Source: Seiridium cupressi
Lineage: Eukaryota > Ascomycota > Sordariomycetes > Amphisphaeriales > Sporocadaceae
Length of the DNA stretch: 64,000 nt
Assembly: GCA_036674765.1 (NCBI GenBank)
Contig: JARVKI010000025.1
Span: 1-64,000 of the forward strand
Reading direction: 5' to 3'
Shown: one piece after another, positions 34,203-47,389 of the stretch
How the letters are laid out: the number at the start of each line of letters is the position of its first letter
How positions within the stretch are numbered: the stretch's first letter is position 1
The notes under the pieces: model-generated
What the model was told of the DNA's origin: nothing
Databases searched by the model: none
The model's input: only the letters and a program-made list of their open reading frames with translations
Made by a program: the position numbers and the translations under genes

Positions 34203-35880
34203 TTATCGCCGCTTCGGTACGCTGATGGACATCTTACCTTTCTTGTCCTTTTCAATTCGCACCCCGCGCCGCGGCTCCTCAATCTTCTCCACGGTTTCCT
34301 CGTACAGCACGAGTTCTCCGGAACTTAATCGTTCGGCCCGCACTAGTTCGCGGCCAGGACTGTGGCTGTGGTGATGATGTCGGTGCTTTTCCCTCTTGAT
34401 AAGATCCCTCTCGGCTTCCAGTCGAGCAATCTCGGCCTTGATGTCCTTATCACGCCTCCTGTCACCGACGAGGGCAAGAGGTCCGACGGCGACCTCCTCG
34501 CTGTACTCTCGCGGATAGGCCTCATAGACGACAGGTGTCCGCGATGTTGTCGAAGTCGAGTAGCTGCGATGGCTGCGCACTGGCGAAACGTCGCGCACAT
34601 ATCTTGTCTCTTGGTACATCTCGACGGGTGGTGGTGGAGGAGGACCCGGTGCCGCAACGTAAACCGGTGCCGGTGCGGGAGCCGGGGTTGCGGGAACGAC
34701 GACGGGAGGGGGCGCTGGTGTTTGGTAGACAGGCGCCGGTGTATGGTAGACAGGCGCTGGTGTATGTTGTACAGGCGCAGGTGCAGGCGGGGGAGGTGGT
34801 GGCATAGTGATGATCTCAGTGCGACGTTCCTCGACAATGTTACCAGCTTCAGACCGAGCAGCAACCACTTCAAGTTCAGACTTCTTGTAGTCTTCACTAA
34901 GCTTCAAAAGGTCATCGATATTCTCCTGGCCCAGTGCCTTTTGCACGATGATGGTATTTCCCTGTAGGAGATCAGCAACCTGCACGGAGTAGATAGATAA
35001 CAATGCTTACCTCTTCTTCATAGGGATATCCCAAGTCGATCAGCGCACGCTTCGAGACGAGTCTAGCAGGGATCCTGGTCTTGCCCTTCTTTGGGTATTC
35101 GCTCTTGACGGTCACGGTGGTGCCGCCGCTGCTGCTGGAGCTGCTGGTGGATGATGACCTAGAGCTGCTCTGGATGCTGCCGGTGTGGTGGGTGTGGGCG
35201 CGGCTTCTGCGGCTGGTGCGGCTGGACCTGGAACCGCTGCGATCCCTGCGTCGCCTTGTGCGAGTGACCTCCCTTTCGCGAACGCGTTCAGGGTACGAGT
35301 GGAATTCATCATCACCATATCGATCGGGCTCAGCGATTCTGATTTCATCGATCTCGCGCTCCGCATAGACCCGAGGTGGAGGTAGTGCCCTCGAGCGGGG
35401 AAGAGGGATAGGCTGGTAAGGTTCTGGGCGATAATCGCCGCGGCGGGCGGGGGGCCCGTATTCTTCCCTTTCGTAGAACTTGGGAGCGGGACGGCGATCA
35501 AATGTGTCCAAGGATGATTGACGTCTCATAAGACCGGGTCTCCGGACTGGTGATGGGCTGCGGTACTCCCGTTCCTTTTCCATAAAAACCTTGCGCTCAA
35601 ACTCGGGCGGGGGAGACCGGCGAGGTCGGTAGTCGTCATCAGGCTGTCTCCTGTCACGAACAAAATCATCCTCCCACGGGCGGGGGGCGCGACGTTCATA
35701 TCTCTCGTCGACGGAAGTCTCTCGCACGCGGCCACCAGGACCACGGGCGACAAAGCGATCGCGCTCCTCAAAACGCTCTCTCTCGTCGCCGTACCTATCA
35801 CGGTCCCTTTCGTAGGTGAAGCGGTCACGGTCCCACCTGTCACCCCGGACCAACTCGCCAGTTGATGATCTATATGCCAT
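34203..35880 (-). CDS. Arg/Ser-rich disordered protein with DUF8035-type segment
   Basis: Exons 35880-35011 and 34961-34203 (49-base intron with GTAAGC donor and TACAG acceptor), 542 residues. Residues 1-240 are dominated by Arg, Asp, Glu and Tyr (many RDRD/RER stretches), then a Ser/Arg-rich part and a pure Ser tract near 255. A short conserved core spans the splice: KTRIPARLVSKRALIDLGYPYEEE, then GNTIIVQKALGQENIDDLLKLSEDY. I relate it to DUF8035-type fungal proteins. A Pro/Val/Ala-rich low-complexity linker (about 340-410) follows. A charged C-terminus includes HRHHHHSH and ends with GKMSISVPKRR. It has no enzymatic motif; composition suggests RNA or nuclear scaffolding, which is inference. 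Confidence 0.78.
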
Positions 35881-37940
35881 ATTGAAATATAATGGGTTGT
35901 GCAAGAGCAAGGACAACCTCAAGATGATGCAGCGAAACGTTGTTTAATGCCGGGAGATGCTGCACTGAATGATGGGGAATGGAATGCCGGCCAAGGAAAG
36001 GAGATGAGCGGTCGAGCAGCGGCTATGACGACAGAGGGGCTTGAGGTTACTTCTGCTGGGGGTAGCGGGCAGCAAGCAGCAGTCTAATTAAGCAGCCAAA
36101 AACGTAGGGGGACACGAGTAGTCGTGAGTGGTCTGTCCTGCTGGCTTCGGTCCAGTGCAGTTCAGGTTCGAGGCAGCCCCGCTATCGAGCGTCTCAGCAA
36201 TCGTCGGATTGGAGGGCCGGTGAATCTGTGTGTGGGTTCCAAGTTTTGGCTTTCGCACCCCGCGCTTGCAACGTGTGACCTCAGGCTGCTCTTCTGGCAG
36301 CACGAGGTTCTGTGGTCCCTTCTGCTGTGCTTGTGGGAAAATCCTGATGGATGAATGGAAACAAATGCGCCCCGGCGAGGATTTTAAAGACGGTATCCAA
36401 ATAATTCCCTGCCCATCAGGTCCCAGTTTTCGGGAGGTTGGGCAGATCTGTTCTCCCCGTACGGAAATGAAAAAAGCGACCAAGTGGACGATGGCGAAGC
36501 AAGCTTTGGGCTTGTGAGGCCAATTCGGATCGTGAGGATGGCCCAGCCGTGATACAGCATATTAGGAGGGTACATGGCTGAGCCACAGGTGGTGCTAGCC
36601 TCTCTATCATGACAGGCAATCCCGAGTGGTCTAGACGTAGTCTGCAATGGTACCATCGCAATCCACTTCGATGAACGCAGTAATGCACTGGAAGTATCGC
36701 ACTAGCGACGGCCATCAGTGAGCTTGCTTGGTGCCAATCTGGGGTGTCCCCTGAGTTGGGCATGCTTGGGCTACTTTGGTGGCAAGGATACGCTAGTATG
36801 CCGTGTGGGAAGGCAACGGCGACGCCTGCGCCATTGTGCTATGTAGTGTCACTCGGAGAAAACGAGTGCCGCGATGCAGTCAATATATTCTGCTTTGGGA
36901 TCCTGCTGTCTCACGCTCATGGGGGGTCCCAGTTCGGGCAGGGTCAATTCCAAGGGTCCAGAGCTTCCAGAACATGATTAGCTACATGTGAGTGAAATGC
37001 ATGTGATGCTTGTCTAGGCCTCGACGATTCTCGTGGACGGGGCACCATGGTGTTGCGGGGCCAGTCCCGTGGCTGGCGGGAGCTTAGCAGACATGGCACG
37101 CGTGATGACGTCGGCCTGCTGAAACTGGGACAGCCCGTTGCCCTTGTGCCGCCTGGCCGCTAGATGGCACCGAACCCGTCCTTTTGCCAGGTTCGCTGGG
37201 GGAGCACAGACGGGAGAAAAAAACCCATCTGACTAGTCAGGATCACGACTAGTCAGGACATCGCATCTGTCAAAATCTCCATCGGCATTGCCCAACCAGT
37301 GGCTGAATGCGAAGCTGATGTCCAACAATCTCAGGGACTCCTGGTAGAACGGGGTCTTTCTCGCTTCGGTCCGTCCTATCAGTGTACCCGAATGCACGTT
37401 TCTGCTCCATCCCGTCCCATGAAAAACTAGTCGAGTATCCCTTGTTCGAGAAGAAGCCTATTCCGGCCCAACCAAGGCCCTACGGAATCTCACTCTCGTA
37501 TCAGGGGCCATGAACCAGGTGAACCCCGACCTCCTTCTCGGAGGTTGACTGGATCCTCCACCAGAGTGTCGTACGTTGATCGTGCCGAGGTCGCGGCGCG
37601 TCGCGTCTCAAATTTAGACAGCGCGTCTAGTAGAGTCAGAGTTAAATGGCTTAGATATCCACGCTCTCCAAGTTGAGACACAAGATATGGGGGCACTCTG
37701 AAGTAGCAGTGGAGATTCCTCCAACGACAACATCCTCTAGAAGTCGTAAGCACTAATGTAAGAGCGACCTTAAAACAAAGTATTATAATTGACTGTAAAT
37801 TTCTTATGTTGCGTAAAGAAGCCTGACGCAGTAACAAAGCATACTCAACACCACCAGTGCAAACCACGTGTATTGCAGCAATCCTTCAACTGCCAGGTAC
37901 GAGAATAATTTGACTCGATCGGCTCGCACATCAGGCGGCA
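35881..37940. other. Intergenic, about 2 kb, no supported gene
   Basis: The first 200 bases are the promoter side of the DUF8035-type gene. Open frames at 36088-36517, 36744-36991 and 37490-37867 overlap, lack motifs and have no good exon partner. I see no tRNA or repeat. Confidence 0.5.
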
Positions 37941-39171
37941 CTACTCTGACCTAGACGCCGAGTTCTCCCAGACAACCTGGCGAAGCCATTCTCCCAGCAA
38001 TGCCTGATACTTTTCCGTCTTCACTTGCGCATCCTCCCAAGACCCCAGATGCCCGTACCATCTTGGCGGGATATGGTCAAAGCCATGGATCTGGTCTGGG
38101 ACAAGCAGCCATCGGACACTTCCACTGGGTGTATCATGCTGCCAAGCAAACCGCTCGTTATCCAGGATTAGTTCCCCATCCTTTGCTGCCGTTTTCGCTT
38201 GTCCTACGAGGTCCTCGGGCTCTGGCACAGGACGACCGCTGAGCTTGCAGGCCATCCGCCAACCCTCATGAGCGAGCTGATCTAGCTCTGCAGCAACGAA
38301 ATAGATATTAGGTGGCAGCGTCCCTGGCGCGGCGTAGAGAGGCGACAAGAGAGGGTCGCGCAAGTTCTGGCCCGGATTGACATAGCTCCATTTGAAGATT
38401 GGCGAGAACCTTGCAAGCAAGTCTACCGGCGAACCTCGGATACCTGGGACCAGTTCCGGCTTATAGTGTCGCCTTTTGGCGCGCTCCCCGGAGGGAATAC
38501 TTTGATCGACTGCCGGATAGATTGGCAACAACGCTGAAGGCTTGATTGTCTCACGGATATTCGGCAGTTGAGCAACGCTCAGAGTGAGGTTTCCACCCGC
38601 TGAGAAACCGGTGATGGCAACACGGCCCTTGTCGATAGGCAGGCTCTCATCCGCGAAGGCCGCCAGCATCAGAGCTTCCAAGTCATGAACAGCCGTTGGA
38701 AAGGGGTACCAAGGAGCCTTGCGGTAGTTCAACTCGACCACAAGTAATCCATGCATGTCGGAAAATTGTCGATTCCAACGATCGTCATCCTCTGAAGCGC
38801 CAATACAAAACCCTCCGCCATGAATGCTGAATACCAGAGGCAGACTTTCTGGTGAGGTCTGGTCATAATTCTTAGGAAAGAAGATCCTGACAGAGAGCTT
38901 TGATCAGCTACAATGCGCCCAGACGTGACGCGGGTTCCCTGCGAGGCGCATGGCCAAGGAGGATTGGTACCTACCGTATAAGTAGAGATGGACGAGCATC
39001 GTAGGTCTTCACGATATTCGGAGCGAACCCAGACGGCCACATCCACTCATTCCAAGATCTCATCCATCGAATGGGTGAGGTGATGCCTTGGACGCCGTAA
39101 ATCGTGAAACCGTTATACAGGCGAGTGGTCAGTGGCTCTTGCGCCTGAATCACCGCAGTTTCTGTCGCCAT
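37941..39171 (-). CDS. Alpha/beta hydrolase, HSL-type esterase/lipase family
   Basis: An esterase-type hydrolase of the hormone-sensitive-lipase group. Exons 39171-38975 and 38886-37941 (88-base intron), 380 residues. The oxyanion motif HGGGF is visible at about residue 98. The nucleophile elbow is GFSAGG (Ser at about 175). The acid Asp is in AAELDQL, and the His is in QIHGFDH near residue 340. The spacing of Ser, Asp and His is normal. No signal peptide is seen, so it is probably cytosolic. A possible metabolic or detoxifying esterase; the substrate is not inferable. It is followed at about 1.4 kb by the ABC-C transporter on the other strand, sharing a divergent upstream region. Confidence 0.85.
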
Positions 39172-40544
39172 GATAGCTGGCAGACGTGAATTCGGTCAAA
39201 TGAATGGGGTGGCTACTTTCTTGCTTTGTTATGTAGGGAATGTGTTAAGAGATAAAGAGTCTCGGTAAGTGCTCGCTATCGCTATCGCTATTTGCGAAAG
39301 ATGCGATGGTGGCTTTTGCCATGGGCGCATGACGCTTGAGCTTGGCCGGTTGAGCCTTCCGCGTTTCACCAAAGTCGCCGCGGGGTTATTCTACGAATAC
39401 GGAATACGGGGCGGCAAACGAACGGCCATCAAGCTGGAATCTGGACACTTGCCTTTGATGGCATCACAAAATGCCATTGGGTACGCGATGCCGAGGCTGG
39501 GACATTGAACAGGCAGGCCGTTGACTGAGGAATCAATACATCTACAACATAGCCTTGCAGCCACTGACACCAGTTGTTTGTGTACTCTAGATCATGCGGC
39601 GCAGAACGTTGTTTAGTTGCTGAGACACAACCACACTACACTGTACTGGGCCCGTTTACTGCTATCCACCCCCAACGACGAGCTAGTACTAATCCACAGG
39701 GGGCGCTCCGAACGCCGATGAATTTCATTCCGATTGCCTTTCGAGACCGTACTGACAATTGGTTCACTTTCGGGTTGGCAGTGACTCATATCAAGAAAGC
39801 GAATGCAGTTCACGTATCTTGTCCGAGTCACTATCCAGCGATAGAGCCGCTTTAGCGTTGGAGGCTCTTTCGGACGACTGCACTGACGTTACAATCAATA
39901 CCCACGATAGAGGTGGCGTTTGCGGGGACCTCGAGCTCGCTTAACAAGACAGAAAATCAAAATTTCATGTGAGAGTATACATCAAAGCCGGCTTAAATAA
40001 TGACTGTCGCCTATCGCACGTGGCCCAACGTCAGCATATACGCAATGATAGCTAATGTCGTTGCGAAAGCGTACCTAAGAGTCTGCGTACATAATGTATC
40101 TAGCGATCTCTATACTGTGATAGCGTGAGCTTGGCTCTAGGCTGCCGTAAACTAATGCACCTATTGCTATTGTTCCAAATGATTGGCTTGCGGTTTCACC
40201 ATTTGACACGATTACATTGCCATCGAATACCATGATGACGAAGACGCATTTCTCCATACAGTCATGCCTTTGGATGGATCCTAGAAGAGCATTAACGATT
40301 TGTGGTGAAGACTAGAGAGGCCCTTGGATAACGCAGTAAACGCACTACGCCATCGCCGACCGGCATCAGCGCTGTGCCGTAATCTTGCATTCGGAATTGG
40401 CATTCTACTCCATGTAAGCTCAATGACTATTCATCCGCCCGACCATGGAATTGGACCAGCTATATCATGAGCACCGCCACCTTCATCCGGACTCCCTACC
40501 TACTGTCACAACGGTGGGAGGCAGCTCAATAGGTCTCGTTTGCC
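39172..40544. other. Divergent intergenic region, hydrolase and ABC pump
   Basis: About 1.4 kb between two genes facing away from each other, likely holding both promoters. It includes a short (TCGCTA)3 repeat at 39273-39290. No gene is supported inside it. Confidence 0.5.
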
Positions 40545-43500
40545 ATGGTGTTCTCTACTTGCACCGCTGATAACTCTATCGGCCCTGGTGTTTCCGGCTG
40601 CCGCGATGAGTTCGACTTCACAATCCTATTCGAGCTAGTCTTCTTCTCGCTGGTGCCCTCTGTCGTGTTCATCATTCTATCGATATGGCGGTCTTTCATG
40701 CTGCTCGCAAAACCAACTATCGTCAATGCACCTATCTTGCAACTCGTCAAATTAGTCCGTGTTTATCCGTCCAGCTTTGAGATTTAACGTACTGACATTT
40801 GCAGTGTGCGATTACGGCTTATGTTGGGTTGCAGCTAGCCCTGCTCGTTCTTGTGAGCATAGGGCCATTCGGTGTCACAGGTCTTTTCATCGCATGTACG
40901 GTCATGACCTTTGTGGCGGCAGTATGCATGATCGGTCTCTCCTGCTTGGACCATGCTCGATCACCACGGCCGTCGATGGTCTTGAGCGGTTATCTCTTCC
41001 TCACACTGCTGTTTGACATGGCCGAGACGCGCACATTCTGGCTGGCTTCTTCGACGCCGTCAGAGTTAGCATTCGCCGGTGTCTTCACTGCGGCCATGGG
41101 TACGAAGATCCTCTTGCTACTTCTAGAAGCACAACACAAGACTCGTTGGATACGTTGGGACACCAAAGACCCCCACAGTCCCGAGGAGACGTCCGGTATA
41201 TTTGACTTGGGCGTATACTTTTGGCTAAACTCCCTATTTGCGAATGGTTATCGCAAGATACTCAAAATCCACGACCTCTATCCCTTGGACCATGCCATGA
41301 ATGGGGAGATATTGCATCAGAAATTCCAAAAGAATCTGAGTTATTCTAAGCTCAGAGCCGACAAGCATGGTCTAGTAAAAGCTTTGTGCTGTACGTTGGC
41401 TGTGCCATTGCTGCTGCCCGTTATTCCTCGACTGGTGCTCTTAGGCTTCACATTCTGTCAACCATTCTTCATTAATCGACTCCTTTCTCACCTGTCAGAG
41501 AAGGAGTCAGCCGCATCTACAAATACTGGATATGGCCTCATCGCCGCGAGTGTTTTTATATACTCCGGAATTGCCATTTCCACAGCTATTTATCAATATT
41601 TTCATCATCGGTCGCTTCAGATGGCCAGAGCATGTAAGTCTGCTTGTTCTGGGAAACTCTTCTCATAACAATAGTTACCTGTTTATGGTGCTTTACTGAT
41701 TTGTTTCAAAGGTCTTGTAACTGCTATATATACCAAAGCGACGGAAGCGCAGGTCACTGCCGATGAAGAATCCGCCTCAGTCACTCTTATGAGCAGCGAT
41801 ATCGAGCGTATCCGCATGGGCTTTCGTTCTCTGCACGACATGTGGGCTAGTATCATTGAAGTAGCGCTGGCAAGTTGGTTGTTGTATAATCAACTCGGCG
41901 TGGCTTTCTTGGCCCCAATCCTAGTCGTCATAGTTTGCTCTTCGATAACGTCCTACTTGGTAAGATTCACGGGTGGCTGGCAGAAAGCATGGATGGCCGC
42001 GGCGCAGAAACGCGTCGGACTGACCGCCGCAGTCATCTCCAACATGAAGAACCTCAAGATATCTGGCTTGACTGTGCCGGTCGGCGACTTCGTGCAGAAG
42101 TTACGTCTTGTTGAATTGGCAGCTAGCGGCCGATTCCGACTTCTCATCGTCTTCGCGGCTTTCATCGGGTTTTGCCCACTTTACTTGTCGCCCGCTCTTA
42201 CGTTTGCTGTCGCCCGGGCAAGCCTTGATGCGACCAAGATATTCACATCTTTGTCTTATCTGACACTCTTGTCCACCCCCTTGAGCCAACTATTGCAGGG
42301 AATCCCGCAAACCTTTGCTGGAATAGCATGTATTCAACGAATTCAAGCTTTCCTTGAATTAGACTCTCGCGACAATTTCCGAAGAGCTTTGAGTACCCCA
42401 CGAGAAGCCATTCAATCCGAATTGCCTCCAGGAGGGAATGGCTCAGTTCGTCAAGTTTCAACCGAAAATGCCCTTACGATCAAGGATGGGCAATTCGGCT
42501 GGACAAGTAACAACATCGTTCTCCGAGACATCAACATCACCATCCCAAAAGAATCGTTCACGATCATCGTTGGACCAGTTGCATCAGGAAAGTCAACTCT
42601 TTGCAAAGCTCTATTGGGAGAACTGCCTGCCCACAAGGGGGCTATCAGCGCTGGATTGGGCCTTTCTCGCCTAGCTTATTGCGATCAAGCCCCGTTCTTG
42701 TCGAATGGTACTATTCGAGACAATATCACTGGGTTTAGCTCATTCGATTCGAAACGATACTCCGACGTGCTCAATGCCACCATGCTCGTTTTCGACCTGG
42801 ATACAATGCCGGACGGTGACCGAACAAACATAGGCAGCGACGGAATCACCCTTTCCGGTGGCCAGAAACAGCGTGTTGCTTTGGCACGGGCGCTATATCT
42901 ACAAACCGACTTACTTATTCTTGACGATGTTTTCAGCGGGCTAGACGCAGACACGGAGGAACAAGTGTTTCGTGGCGTCTTTGGACCCGATGGACTTCTG
43001 CGGCGTCGTCGAGCAACTGTTATACTGTGCACTCATTCCGTCCGCCATCTCCCCACAGCTGATCATATCATTGCTCTCGGTTCAGATTCCACTGTCACAG
43101 AACAGGGTACATTTACCGATCTTATGGGAAAGGGACAAGGCTACGTGCAGAGTCTAGGTGTCAAATCGTCTGTCAGTAGCGCCGCTTCAGTCAACTCAAA
43201 AGAGGATACTGCGGCTCCAGAGATTCGGCCGAGTCTTCTCAACAGAGCAACCACCGCGACGTCCGCTTTCTCCGAGCCCGGCGACAAGAACCGCCAGCTA
43301 GGTGATCGAGGAGTTTACAAGCATTACATAAAGTCTATGGGATATTTTCTCTCCGTATCTGTCATATTCTGGGGTATCGCTCAAGGATTTACTCACAACT
43401 TTGCCACAGTTTGGTTAACGTACTGGAGCAACGACCTAGAGAGCGCATCTCCGTTGCATTCCTGGAGCTATTATCTCGGCATCTACGGCCTTCTCAGTGC

Positions 43501-45259
43501 CGGAGCTCTCCTTACTTTATTGGGCCTAGCAGTCGTTGTGTTTTACTTCTCTGTCATGAAAGCTGGCGCCAGCATTCATGGTGAAGCTTTAGAGACCTTG
43601 ATCAAGGCTCCCCTACGCTTCTTCACAACCACGGATCAAGGCCAGATCATCAATCTGTTCAGCCAAGACATTAATCTTATTGATACTGAACTGCCAAACG
43701 GGCTCCTAAACGCAGTTTCCTGTGTTTTCGTTGCCACCGGGCAAGCCGCCGTATTGGTTACCACGTCGCCTTACATTGCTATCAGCTATCCATTTTTAGT
43801 CGCCCTGTTATGGCTGATTCAGAGATTCTATCTGAGAACGTCAAGACAGATGCGATTGCTGGACTTGGAAGCGAAGGCTCCATTATAGTATGTTGAAGCG
43901 CTCGCATAAATATGCCATAGTTGAAGGCTTATTAACATTGGTTCTTTAGTACACATTTCCTTGACACAACTAAAGGCATCATCACGTTACGTGCCTTTGG
44001 CTTCCTATCCGAGGACAAGGCGAAGAACATCCGGCTTCTCGACACCTCCCAGCGTCCAGCATACTTGCTCCAAATGATTCAGAATTGGCTGAACTTGGTT
44101 CTTGGACTTGTGGTCATGGCCATAGCTGTCCTATTGACCGCGCTTGCCGTGGAGACGCACTCGAATTCTGGGTTCACTGGTGCCTCTTTGGTCACACTGA
44201 TGTCATTTGGAGAACAATTGACTGTCATCGTGCTTTATATGACTCAGCTTGAAACTAGTTTAGGTATGCCACTCCATCTTATATCTTCCCACTCAATCTC
44301 ACGTCATCCATAGGTGCTATAACGAGGTTGCGAAATTTCAACGCCACAATCCAGCCCGAGGACAAGTCAGAAGAGGATATCTTACCGCCAAAAGAATGGC
44401 CTCAGCAGGGTGCTGTTGAGTTGAGAGGTGTATCAGCGAGCTATGGGTGAGTAAAGCAATTTCATGTACCCAAGCCAGCCACTAATTATTAATCAGCGTA
44501 ATCAATGACGAGGATATCGCAGAAAAGCCTGATCTGGCCCTCCGCGATGTTCGGCTCAGTATTGCCCCAGGTGAACGCATCGCCATCTGCGGCCGTACTG
44601 GCAGCGGGAAGTCCAGTCTTATCGCTCTACTCCTGAAACTACTAGATCCCACTGCAGAGACTGCCGAGGGAATCTACATCGACAAAACAGCACTTCACAA
44701 GGTCGATCGCGCTACCCTCCGACAACGAATCATCGCCGTACCCCAGGAAGCTGTTTTCCTTCCAGATGGCTCGTCTTTCAGGGCCAATTTGGATCCTTTC
44801 GATGCCTCTACGCCGGAGGATTGTCAATCAGTTCTTGAGGTTGTCGACCTCTGGCCGTTCGCCCAGGAGCGTGGAGGTCTGGAGGCAGGCATGAGCCCCG
44901 GCACATTCAACCAGGGTCAGCGCCAGCTCTTTTCTCTTGCTCGTGCTGTATTGCGCAGGCGCATTCGGGCCAAAAGTCTCGGCATCGGAGGGGGTGGGTC
45001 TGAGGGTGGAATCCTCTTACTGGACGAAGTCAGCTCGAGTGTGGACCAGGAGACGGAGCGGGCGATGCAGGAGATTATTCGCGTCGAGTTCAAGGCATAT
45101 ACTGTAATTGCCGTTTCCCACCGCTTAGATATGGTCATTGACTTTGACCGGGTCGTGATCATGGATAAGGGTGAGATCATCGAGGTCGGCAATCCCAGAA
45201 CGCTTTCTGGAGACGAGACGACGCGGTTCGGTGAGCTTTGGAAAGCTGGTGGTAATTGA
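40545..45259 (+). CDS. ABC-C (MRP-type) multidrug transporter, full length
   Basis: A plasma- or vacuolar-membrane exporter with TMD0-TMD1-NBD1-TMD2-NBD2 order. Exons with agreeing phase: 40545-40754, 40805-41633, 41712-43887, 43950-44263, 44314-44446 and 44497-45259; 1,474 residues. The first intron uses a weak GTCCGT donor. NBD1: Walker A GPVASGKST (634-642), signature LSGGQ (727-731), Walker B LLILDD (747-752). NBD2: Walker A GRTGSGKSS (from 1253), signature FNQGQ (1358-1362) with Asn in place of the usual Ser, Walker B ILLLDE with Asp1397-Glu1398, and an SHR H-loop. The degenerate NBD2 signature is the only odd point; related fungal ABC-C proteins also vary there. Closest family is the fungal ABC-C group used for toxins and metabolites. 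Confidence 0.93.
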
Positions 45260-46282
45260 GCGCAGTGAAGCGGGAGCATTATAGAGATAAAATAATACCG
45301 AATGTGTCAAAATGAATTTTAATCACGGGGATACTCCTATCCGTGCTAGCTTGTAACTGTAGCAATTGCAGCCATTGCAAAGACCTTTTCTGCCATAAAT
45401 GACCTTCGAAAACTTTCGTTGTGTCTAGAACCTGAACATTTAAGTCCACTTACCCTAAATTGTGAGTAGAGTTGATCTTTTGCCCCAGCTGAAACTAATG
45501 AATCACAACGGATGGAGAGGCTCTTTTGAGTATGCGCTGCAATGCTAGCACTAGAGACTTCTCCCGTCTTGGGCAACTCGAGCTTGTTTGTGATGGGGTC
45601 ATAGATGAAGTCGCCATGAGGGGTAATATTATTCACGTAGATGGGATCTCTTAGATCGTGTGGAAGGTTGGGGAAGTGGCAACAAGGGAAGACAAGTGAT
45701 GGGTTTTGTAAGAGGGGATGGGAGGAAGCAAAAGTTGGAAGTTGGTCAGAACCAGTGTTTGTTAATCAAGATGTGATGTTTTTGTCTTCGGCTGCTTAAA
45801 ATAACCAAGCGGTGATGCTCATTCCTTCCGGCAGTCAGGTCAAGTTGTTTGCCCGATTCAAGGGGCGATTCTATTCTAACCTGCCAAACTTACATTCCTG
45901 CAGCGACAGGTGCACAAGCTTTCGCCCAATCATGCACTGATACCAGAAATAACCCTCTAGTTCTCATGGTTTGCAACACTCCTGTCGGGTACAGAGTGGC
46001 CTCGATTCAGACTCAATTAGGCTTTTAATCACATTGCCCTCTATTGTGGGCCTGCGCGTTGCAGCGATTGCTTTAAATAGTTCAGAACGCCTGGACAACA
46101 TTGCAAACCTAACAGCTCAAATAGATGCCTCACCGCAATCGGTAATAAGTCAAACTTCACAAGACAAGCCTGTCGATGAACGACTCCACCAGAAACATCG
46201 CAAGACCTCTCTTTCTTTTTCGTACATCTCAATCAATCACGCCGAACGTCGTGGGGACGACGTTAGATAACAACGACCTATT
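45260..46282. other. Intergenic, no supported gene
   Basis: About 1 kb between the ABC transporter stop and the next membrane protein. Frames at 45346-45636 and 45971-46270 carry no motif. Confidence 0.5.
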
Positions 46283-47389
46283 ATGTTTAATACACCACCA
46301 GACCTAGAATCGTCAGCAGAGGAAGAGCTGACAGACAACAGAGAACATAACGGCCATGAAACATCCAAGTTCGCGTTCTCTATGTTCGGCCTTGCGTGCT
46401 ACCTTGGATTATACATCTTCCTCGTGGTCACGGCAGTTGATGTCCTGTATCAGCTGAGCAAAGACGGTTCCGACTTTCTGGTTAGAGAAATGAAAAGCGT
46501 TCTGGCTTACCTCTGCTTTGGTATTGCGTCGATACCACTGTCCGGGGTTTATACCACCATAAAATGGAGAGAGCAAAGACGATCGCCATCGACGCCCGAC
46601 AACGAAAGCCGGAAAATGTCTTTGAGCTCTCGTCTTCAAATGATTGGAAACGCAATCGCAGTACCTGGACTCGTTTGGATGGCCGTATCAATGGGGGTTT
46701 GCTGGGTTGTACGCGGGAATGCGTCAAACAACAACTACAAGGGCGTTGCACTGAAGTCGTCCATCCTGGCCGGTTTCCTGACGACCTTGCTATCACTCCA
46801 TCTGCTTGTGGTCGCCGTAATGCTGCTGAGAGCGCTCTGGAAACGACACAGCTGGTGGTCACTTGCATTGATTTTCAAATATCATGTACTAGTGCTATTG
46901 CCGGCACTGACCTTGATTTTGGAGTCCTACTTTCTGTATTTCGCCAAATCTCGCCTTCAGCCATACGTCCAGGAACATGGCACCAGGGCGAGCCAGGAAG
47001 GTGTACAACATATCACCTTATATATGATGTTCGACGTAATTGCTGCGGGGATTGGTTTGTTCGGCTTGTTATGCCGGTGCTCTGATGACCGGGATCCCGA
47101 TTCAGTCTTCTTCCCCTTCGTTGCTGTGCGGATCACTGCCGCTCCCCGTCTTTTTCTCATTGTGGTCTCTTGCTTCGTCGTATCCACGCCCTGGGCGTTA
47201 TGGCACGAATTCGAAGAGCTGGGATTGACGGAACTGGCCGCGCATTGTGAGGCAATCGCGATATGGCTGCTGCTTCAATGCTCTATAGCTGGTGTTATTG
47301 TACTTGTGATTTTGATGGGACTCACATACCTGATTGCTTCTGGGATAGTGGAAGAGAGAAAGAATTCGAAATTATGGCCTGGGCTATAA
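46283..47389 (+). CDS. Multi-pass membrane protein, 368 residues, unrecognised
   Basis: A single exon with an ATG at 46283. The first 30 residues are acidic and Asn-rich, then about eight hydrophobic segments follow (around 31-52, 72-90, 120-143, 158-185, 193-212, 243-262, 280-305 and 318-350). Charged loops separate them, for example WREQRRSPSTPDNESRK. I find no transporter signature, no conserved enzyme motif and no signal peptide cleavage site. The layout is of a fungal integral membrane protein of unknown role, close to the ABC-C pump. It is a clear open frame whose hydrophobic periodicity makes it very likely real. Confidence 0.6.
   Translation: MFNTPPDLESSAEEELTDNREHNGHETSKFAFSMFGLACYLGLYIFLVVTAVDVLYQLSKDGSDFLVREMKSVLAYLCFGIASIPLSGVYTTIKWREQRRSPSTPDNESRKMSLSSRLQMIGNAIAVPGLVWMAVSMGVCWVVRGNASNNNYKGVALKSSILAGFLTTLLSLHLLVVAVMLLRALWKRHSWWSLALIFKYHVLVLLPALTLILESYFLYFAKSRLQPYVQEHGTRASQEGVQHITLYMMFDVIAAGIGLFGLLCRCSDDRDPDSVFFPFVAVRITAAPRLFLIVVSCFVVSTPWALWHEFEELGLTELAAHCEAIAIWLLLQCSIAGVIVLVILMGLTYLIASGIVEERKNSKLWPGL

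Noticed and set aside
34362..34967. Plus frame of 201 codons over the Arg-rich gene
   Set aside because: Shadow of a Pro/Arg low-complexity coding exon on the minus strand.
37490..37867. Minus frame of 125 codons between the Arg-rich gene and the hydrolase
   Set aside because: No motif, no conserved start context and no splice partner.
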